From NCBI RefSeq assembly GCF_014529535.1, contig NW_023503616.1, forward strand, positions 4,526,001-4,590,000: a stretch of DNA of 64,000 nt, read 5' to 3'. This DNA comes from Bradysia coprophila. Its lineage: Eukaryota > Arthropoda > Insecta > Diptera > Sciaridae. Position numbers and translations under genes: made by a program. Below are positions 56,875-64,000 of the stretch, piece after piece. Numbering within the stretch: position 1 is the stretch's first letter; the number at the start of each line of letters is the position of its first letter. The notes under the pieces were generated by a model. It was not told the DNA's origin. It was given only the letters and a program-made list of their open reading frames with translations, and ran no database searches.

Positions 56875-56954
56875 TATCTACCACGGTAGGTATGCCGGTA
56901 TTTTTTCGCACATCTAGTGCGAAAAAATACCTTCAAACACTACCTTGGTAGATA
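56875..56954. repeat. 80-bp hairpin (TATCTACCACGGTAG...CTACCTTGGTAGATA)
   Basis: Inverted arms enclose GTATTTTTTCGCA/TGCGAAAAAATAC around ATCTAG. It belongs to the set of small hairpins in 53-58 kb. Confidence 0.55.
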
Positions 56955-57134
56955 AATAACTATTACATGCTTTTGTTCTCCCTAGGGTCGAAAGTTACAC
57001 GCCTAGGGAAAACAAGATATTCGGTTTAGGTTTCAAAAGCATGTAATATATATTTCATGTGTCGGGGCCGAAAATGAGGGAGTTTCGATATTTTTCTCAG
57101 GTTTTCGACCCCTTACATTAACAATTTTTTGAGT

Positions 57135-57237
57135 ATCTGTTTTGGACGATTGATTTTAGGCACTTTCGCATGTAGCCCTCACTTCGTTCGGGCTACAACA
57201 AGCGAAATTGCCTAAAAACAATCGTCCAAAACAGATA
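57135..57237. repeat. 103-bp hairpin element, member of a dispersed family
   Basis: TATCTGTTTTGGACGATTGA on the left, with TCAATCGTCC-type sequence and AAAACAGATA mirrored on the right. The core is GTAGCCCTCACTTCGTTCGGGCTAC. Partial copies: 31748-31790 (GGGCTACATGCGAAAATACC then CAATCGTCCAAAACAG), 56345-56375 and 58945-58975. Confidence 0.65.
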
Positions 57238-57299
57238 CACAAATAACTATTACATGACTAGGGATAAAAAGATGAAAATTAGAGATTTCGTGTGAATTT

Positions 57300-57345
57300 T
57301 GTTGATCCGAGGCGAAGTCGAGACCAATAAACACTCGAAAACAAG
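57300..57345. repeat. GAGGCGAAG...GAGACCAATAAACAC repeat fragment
   Basis: Shares GAGACCAATAAACAC-type sequence with 22668-22697 and, reversed, with 31910-31945. Confidence 0.4.
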
Positions 57346-57374
57346 GCTTCTTATTTTTTATCAAGAGTTATGCA

Positions 57375-57783
57375 ATCACGGAAAAAAAAGATTTGGAAAG
57401 AATTGTTTGCTAGAAATATATTTATAGTTGTGACAAATATATTTATATTTGTCACAAAATTTCAGGTAATTTGCTTGTCACAATTATATTTAATTATTTG
57501 TGACAAATTATTTCAAAATATATTCGTTACAAATATATAAATATTTGTAGCAAATATGTAAATATTTGTTACAAATATATTTAATTATTTATGACGAATT
57601 ATTAAAAAAATATTTGTGGCAAATAATTAAATATATTTCGGACAAATATTTATATATTTGTAACGAATATAGTTAATTATTTGCTACAAATGTTTATCTA
57701 ATATATTCGCCACAAATATTTATATATTCGATACCAATTTTTTACATTAAATTGGTATTGAATATTTCTTTTTTTTCCGTGAT
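57375..57783. repeat. 409-bp AT-rich element with ATCACGGAAAAAAAAGA ends
   Basis: Terminal inverted repeats ATCACGGAAAAAAAAGA / TCTTTTTTTTCCGTGAT enclose repeated words such as TTTGTCACAAAT, ATATTTGTTACAAATAT and TATTTGTGGCAAAT. The interior is a string of overlapping palindromes that could fold into many local hairpins. No clear target duplication was found. Confidence 0.6.
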
Positions 57784-57963
57784 GGATTTTATGCAATTCA
57801 GTGATGATATTCGTAACTTACGCCGCCTGTGATCAATGTCGTATGTAAGTTTTTTTATCGCACTAGTGCGATGAAGGATTTGCAAGGGGTTTTACACAGA
57901 GTCACACTAATATTATCTTCGGTATTTATTCGATTTTCTTCATTGCATAAAACGTTGTATGCA

Positions 57964-58071
57964 ACACGAATCGTATGGATGTATATTATCGCACACGACG
58001 TCTTGCCAACCTCGGCTTCGCCTCTAAATCTGACATCTAGTGCGATAATGTACAACCATACGATTCTTGTT
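57964..58071. repeat. 108-bp hairpin (ACGAATCGTATGG...CCATACGATTC)
   Basis: The arms share TATTATCGCAC/GTGCGATAAT. The loop contains CCTCGGCTTCGCCTC, similar to the loops of other hairpins in the region. Confidence 0.55.
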
Positions 58072-58170
58072 TCAAAAATAACTATTACATGATAAAGGCG
58101 TCGAAAGAAGTGCTTGAAACATGAAAAGTACGGTTTTCGACGCATGTAAAATCGCTTATATAACTCGGGA

Positions 58171-58238
58171 TAAAAGTTGAAAAGTGTCGTTTTCGTGTGT
58201 TCATAAAATTCACACGAAAACTCTACTTTTCAACTTTT
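58171..58238. repeat. 68-bp hairpin (AAAAGTTGAAAAGT...CTTTTCAACTTTT)
   Basis: The arms extend through GTTTTCGTGTG/CACACGAAAAC with a short loop. Confidence 0.55.
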
Positions 58239-58750
58239 GATGCCTTGGTTATGTAAATAACGATTACCTACTGAAAGTTGAAAATATTGAAAAATGCAGT
58301 TGATTTGTTCACAAAAATTAACCAAGTTATAAGTATTGGCGCAACTGACAGAATCTTTGCAGAAGGATTCCGTGTAAGTTACAATTCAATTGATTTTGTT
58401 TAAAAATTATTTTCACTAGCAGTAGATAAAATCTTGTGGTTTTGCGCACACGATGTGTTACTAGCTAGTTAGTAAAATAGCTATTACCGCACCGCTCTCC
58501 TTTTGCTCACTGTTTACGCTACAACAATGGAAAGAAAGAATAGGTTAAAAAAACAGAAATTGAAGTGAGAATAAATTGAAATTTCTCAGTTACTGCTGTT
58601 CGAAAAAGAGACGAAGAGATGGTCTAATGTCAAGACACAATGTTTGTTTACATCAATAATTGTGTTGTATATTCGTCGGTGCAAAGTCTTTACCGATTCT
58701 TAATTTATTTGGTCTGATTTGTGTAAATCCTGACTACGTTGACATCAAAA

Positions 58751-61700
58751 ATGCGTTCACAGGTGAGCTACAACATTTTTCACGTCGTTTACGATTAGGT
58801 CGTGCAACGTTTCCATTCATTGTGTGACAGTAAAATTGAAATCTTTCCTGAGTTTTCAGTTTTCATACTTCGGAACGAAAATTTTAAGGTCAATTTTTGA
58901 CGGATCTTAGACATTTTTGCATCGCTCAGGCTAAAACTGTGGAACTGCCTAAAATCAATTGTCTTCGACACATACGTACATAAATAACTATTATTTCGTG
59001 AAAATGTTTCCAGGTTATTTTAGACGGATTGAAAAGTCTTCAGCCTGACGAAGAAGTAACTGCAAAACAAATTGTCCAATGGATGATCGGAGCGCTTGAA
59101 ATTACTGTGCATATTCCGTATTTTACCATAACCTCTACAGGTGAAGTGAGCAGAGCGTTTTTCAAACATCTTCAATCTGAATCCGTACGCATCTTAATAG
59201 TGCTGTCTTAATTCGATAGACATAAAGGATACAGTCACACTCTTCTACATTTTACAGGCGAAAGTAAAGTTTCCTTTTCATAACAAACTGTTTGTGAAAA
59301 ACTTCTTCCGTGTGGTTCATGCTGTTGGGCGGATATTCGACGTAACCATCGAAGAAGAAACTTCTCTTAAATGTTGGATTCAAATTGGACAGTTTGTGAA
59401 TGACCTGCAAAAGCATTGCAAAAACGGTCTATTTACGCTGGTCGGTGGTGCGATGAGTGTATCGCTTCTGAAAAAAATGATTGCTGTTCCGGGTTTCAAT
59501 ACGAACAAAGACATAGTTGACAGCATGTTACTTTACTATAAGTGTGGCCCTGCTGTTGCAGATGCGAAAATCAAAGTGTTCGAAAAAAAAATCAAAATAT
59601 CTAAACATCTAAACTGTCAATATAAGGATTGTATCGACGCATTTTTCGAATTAATAGGAGAAAATCTAATCTTCTCGTCGGACACTTTCTTTCCAACTAC
59701 TGCCAAAATTTTGTTGGACGGTGTATCTTATAGTACCGCGGAGACAGTGAACAAATACCTGGATGCTGTGAACGTTTCACTTGGATCGAATGATGAAGTA
59801 GCCAAATGCAATATGGCCATGTTTTTACAGCGAAAACAGTTGATGAAACTATTGTATATGATAATGAAAATGAAACCCGTACATAGTAAGATGGTAAAAA
59901 TGCTTAAAATGATGCTGGAGTAAGTGATTTTTTGTTGTCCGAACTCGTACATACCATTCGACACTGCCAATTAGATCAAATCGTTTTCCTTTTCATTAAT
60001 TAGATATTCTAGAGAGAAGAACATTCCGTATGAAATTGATTGGACAACAGTGTTTGTTCACGTTATTTCTTCGACCCATGATTTTCTGGAGCTTCTCTTC
60101 TTGGAAACACAAGGTGCTGAGCAGGACGAAGAAATCAAATCATGTAATCTAGTCGAAAGAGTCATTCAGATTTTCCTTCGATATAATGTAAATAGTTCGA
60201 TGCTTTCGGCAAACATATTTTTTCGTTTAACATTTTTTCAGGACGAAATTAATAAATTGCCTGCTCAACAACATCGGCTGGAGCAGCACAGCGTTGATAA
60301 ATTCATGAATCTGATCAAAGACCACATCAATTTCGTGACATGCGACACACTGTTTTCTCTGTTGCGTAAACATGTTGCAGACAGTCCAGCTACGTGCGCT
60401 GTAATCATTCTGTTTATCTACAGAGCTGTTACGACTTCGACTGACCGTAAGTAATGACTTTCAAACATAAGTATCGTTTTCACGAAATTTATTATTGAGC
60501 TTTCGTACTCTCGACTGGGTGTTTCGGTCGCTTTTTCGTGCAGTTCGAAATCGAATCGAAAAGTATGATTTCGCTGCGACTCAAAAGATACTCAAGGTTT
60601 GAGCTCGTTCAAAACATCATTTTAAATTGACCTATGTTGCATTGTGAAATGTCTTGCAAATACTAAAATTACGTTTATTTATGCAGTTGAAGCTCGCAAA
60701 AGCTTATTGAATACTGCGTATCGTCAAATCACTTACATGAAATCCTATCCGGAACTTCTGTGTCGTCTAAACAAAATGTTTGATTTCTCTAATGTCATGA
60801 ATAATGAACATGAAGAGTTTCGTAAGGTAGATGATTGAAAATATTGCTTCGCATGTTGTTGCATGAAACAAAATCCTCATTTTCAGCAAATGTTGTTGAT
60901 CGTGCCGGAAGCATTTCGCCAATGTAGTCTGTATTGTACAGCCGTCGATTTATTGACAGTTTTAAAGGCTGTCGGATACGAAAATAATAAATTGATAGAT
61001 CTATTTTACAAACAACTGCATCTTAATCGGAGTAAGGAAACGCTTGTATTGATCCTGGCGGCAGATGACGTTTTCAATATTTCCGAAAAAGTGAATCCAT
61101 TTCACCGAAGAAGGGTGTTCGATTATTTTAAACAGAGTTTCAAACATTCCAGTAGTGATAAACAAGGTGAGTTTTTCTTTCGTAAATTATTTTCTAAGAA
61201 ATTTAGGTGACAATTTGGCAGTAGTGATTGATTTGATTTACAACGTCAACCTGAAGGTCCGGCAGATTCTAAAACATTTCCATTTTTCTTTCGCAAGACT
61301 AATCAAAAATTTCGCGCGAACCACCTCCTTACTTTCCTTTCAATTTGCAGTCCTATACGCTTCCTTGATGATACACATGTTAGCAGCTCTCCAATCGACT
61401 CCAGACAGATTTCTAGGTGAAGCAAGTAACACAGTTGAAAATGAAGCTCGCGATGTCTTTGAATTCTTATCCAAAGGAATTCATGCAGCTGATAAAATAT
61501 CATTTGCTGCAGTACACGTAAGCTGCCTGATATTGAAAAACATTTGACCCCAAATTAATTTCGCATTTTGTCGATTACCAATGCCAGTTGGGCATAGCCA
61601 TTTGCGTTTATCATTCGACCTTCCAACGACCAGGAGTGGAACTGCTCAAATCGTTTTCAACACTTGCCGCAATTTCATTTGGTAAGCAATTGGAAAACTT

Positions 61701-62356
61701 TAGCGACCTCAGACAATCTTCATTTCATTTTTGCGCAGAATTTCGTTTAAGCTATGAATCGGATGCGAAGAAAGATCCTGTCCTAAATGATTTGCATTTG
61801 GTTTCAAAGTTCTGGCGTTGCGCTTGCGGTGTTTATAAAAAGATCAATCCATCGCCTTTAACACCCTCCATAATTTTCGAGTCCTATCCTCACATGAAGG
61901 TATGTGCAAGAGTATTTTATTAATTCAAAAAGCCATTCATTACAAACTGAACTGAATTGCAGATCTACACAGTAGCTACAGCTGAAGAGTTCCTATTAAC
62001 GATTTTGGATTACGGATGTGCAGCGGAGAGATTTGAGCTATTTGTTCAGTCGATACACTCTTTAGTGAGGAATTTGGAAAAGGGACAAGTAAATGTAAGT
62101 GTCGTCGTCAACACTTAATGCCCGGATAAATTGGAACTAATTTGGACCCCATTTTTTCCAGCCAATCGTGAACAAATTGTTTAAATTCGTCGAAAAAACC
62201 AAATGGGCTAGAGACAAAGGCAAAATTGCAACAATGATTTTTCTCAGTAACCTTCCATTCAACCGCACAGACTTTCTTCGGCCTGAGGTAGTCTGGGAAG
62301 TTCAAATAAATTTGTATAAAAATCAGTTGAACATTGATTATCGGAAGAGAGTGTAA
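58751..62356 (+). CDS. Unrecognised helix-rich protein, at least 12 exons
   Basis: Exons in phase: 58751-58762 (ATG CGT TCA CAG, tentative), 59014-59184, 59258-59919, 60004-60187, 60242-60446, 60687-60826, 60887-61166, 61207-61517, 61588-61681, 61739-61899, 61963-62094 and 62162 to TAA at 62356. Introns are mostly 54-75 bp. Two introns (60188-60241 and 61682-61738) are multiples of three and open, so they could be kept. Together this gives roughly 780 residues, rich in Leu, Ile and Lys, with amphipathic helices throughout (for example LLKKMIAVPGF, VNKYLDAVNVSLG, FELFVQSIHSLVRNLEK). No catalytic motif or membrane span stands out; an ARM/HEAT-like scaffold is an inference from composition. At the 3' end AGAGTGTAAGT contains both the stop TAA and a good donor, so the gene may continue past this point. 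I do not recognise the family. Confidence 0.68.
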
Positions 62357-62500
62357 GTATCCTTTGTAGCATTATATGCATAATAACATACCTACAGTTT
62401 AATAGGGCAAGGGCTTCTTTAAAGCATACCAAAAAATTCGGTTTGAGAAAACTGTCACGTGTAACACGACTGGACTTCGTTCGGATTAACATCGTTTTGA

Positions 62501-62640
62501 CAACGCACTTCAAGCATGAGCGATCATAGTGGTCAGCTGCAGAAAGTACTCTATTTTACATGAAAATGTTTTTGAAAATGTTGATACACTGTCCAGTTTC
62601 AGTACTCTATTCAGAGTACCACTTATGCTTGAAGTGGTGA
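62501..62640. repeat. Relative of the 48866-49088 inverted-repeat element
   Basis: Starts CAACGCACTTCAAGCATGAG and ends TTATGCTTGAAGTGGTGA. The interior has AGTACTCTATTTTACATGAA and CCAGTTTCAGTACTCTATTC, matching (in reverse) GGGTACTGAAACTGGCCAGT of the other copy. Confidence 0.55.
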
Positions 62641-62829
62641 TAATATTGCCCACGGTTTTTTTAGACACTGGTGCTACAATAACACCAGAAGTAAAATGAC
62701 ACTCCAAAATGTTTTTGTACGTAACACCCGAAACACGGTAGTACAATACGTGATGTCATAAGTGTCCAGGCTGTAAAAGTATCTACAAAATCTCTGATAA
62801 AAAAGGATTATTAGTATCACCGGGAGCTA

Positions 62830-62970
62830 CACTGACAAAAAAGTTTTCAGATTATTCCCCAGGTAATGTAATTTCTCATGAAAAAACAGCATTACCTGTC
62901 ACAGGTATTGTGATTTTTATATGAAAAATTACATTACCTGGGGACAGAACTGTCAACGTTTTTCTCAGTG
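62830..62970. mobile_element. 141-bp MITE with TA duplication
   Basis: Ends CACTGACAAAAA / TTTTTCTCAGTG flanked by TA (62828-62829 and 62971-62972). Inner arms share CCCAGGTAATGTAATTT / AAATTACATTACCTGGG. Confidence 0.65.
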
Positions 62971-62972
62971 TA

Positions 62973-64000
62973 TTAGTATAATCGTCTCCGATGACTAGAA
63001 CACTTTTTTGTTGGACACGAGCCCAATTATTACGTTAACCTGAATAACAGTTGTTCGAGAATCAATTCATAGTAACATGAATTTTGATGTGAGCAATTTA
63101 CTGGGCCACAATTTGACACTTTTAAAATGTGCACAAATGGTATAATGCGTCTACTCTCGGTGCTGTGGGATGATTATTTGTTAGTCTAAGGCTCTCAATA
63201 CGAAGCAGCTGCAGTGGAACCATAGACTTCAATGGTCACTCAGGGCAGCGACACCTATAAACGTTACTATGCCACCATTTGTGCATAAAACCTGTGTTTA
63301 CTAGTAAATTGACGCACTGGTCTAGAAAAGACATTGATTTTTTTTACATTTTTCTTCGCGACGCGTAAAACCATTTCTTCAGAATCTAGTCAATTCTTCT
63401 TTAATGCTCTCATACCTTCAAACGATCAAGCATTTGACAGCATAGATTTTTTTTACATCATTTGTAGTTTTCACTTGTTTAACCTGTTACCATCGATATA
63501 TTATATAGGTAGATTGGCACACACGAGAACGAAAATTCAAAAATATATCACACTCAACGACACAAAATTTTAATCACGACACAAAACAAAGCGGAGGGAC
63601 ATTGTAAACTACATTCAAAAAGGAAAAGGATATTAAGATTATCAAATATATGTAAGACTTTATTCCACGCGCTTTCTTAGAACGTAAGTTACGTTACACA
63701 TACGTATTCATACATTCTTTCCGCACAAACGTTCTTTGTGTTTGCTTATTACCCTATATTATATCGATGCCTGTTACAGACGGCAAGCATATGACCAGTA
63801 TCATTATCGGGTCTATTACTTCTATCGATCAATAGTATATTACTTCCGAGGTTCCAATTTGTTATTTGACAAGGAATAGAGCCCTCCCCTAAGTACAATG
63901 CTTTACGTGATTAGGCAATGTAAATGAAAATGAAACATGCCGTAACACTTAAGTATTTTTAATTTGTTGATTTCAAATCTTGTACTTCAATTTTTTTGAA
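62973..64000. other. Right edge of the window, no supported gene
   Basis: Short frames only. If the gene ending at 62356 uses the GTAAGT donor instead of the stop, its next exon could be here or beyond the window; I could not identify one. Confidence 0.4.

Noticed and set aside
57855..58145. 96-codon minus-strand ORF and 87-codon plus-strand ORF
   Set aside because: Both overlap a hairpin repeat and have no recognisable content.

Overview
The window looks like AT-rich insect nuclear DNA, most likely from a dipteran. The reasons are GT-AG introns that are often only 54-66 bp, insect gene families (a Dbs/GEFmeso-type RhoGEF, an insect acid lipase, a farnesoic-acid-methyltransferase-like secreted protein, an even-skipped-class homeobox), and many small inverted-repeat elements. 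All gene models were built by hand from splice signals and reading phase; no database or transcript was available.

Layout. Positions 1-2665 hold nothing I can call. At 2666-3934 is an uncharacterised gene with one frame break. From 4184 to 26743 (+) runs a large RhoGEF gene: a Ser/Gln-rich stretch, Sec14/CRAL-TRIO, spectrin-like helices, DH, PH and SH3. It has two large alternative exons (19731-21350 and 23509-24954). A complete seven-exon acid lipase gene (9434-10936, minus) is nested in one of its introns. A short homeobox gene follows (29099-36358, +). It has an 18-codon first exon and a 6.2-kb intron filled with nested elements: a hairpin, a miniature LTR element carrying a CAGGG-ended insertion, two short elements with hAT-like ends, and a long foldback. 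Next is a two-domain secreted protein gene (37326-39103, +).

The most striking object lies at 40821-51196. It is a 10.4-kb foldback-type mobile element bounded by a perfect 8-bp target duplication (CCCAATCA). Its long inverted ends contain about 16.5 and about 7 copies of a homogenised 156-bp tandem repeat. Between the arms lie a reading frame with about 17 copies of a 34-residue repeat, a broken CMTR2/adrift-like cap 2'-O-methyltransferase, and a nested element with an 8-bp target duplication. I know of no described element with this combination.

From 51205 to 58750 there are no convincing genes, but there is a dense set of short hairpin elements and a tRNA-like sequence. At 58751-62356 (+) lies a multi-exon gene for an unrecognised helix-rich protein, followed by two more short inverted-repeat elements. 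The genes do not form a pathway. The local logic is gene nesting, intron expansion by mobile DNA, and one large element carrying a host-type methyltransferase.
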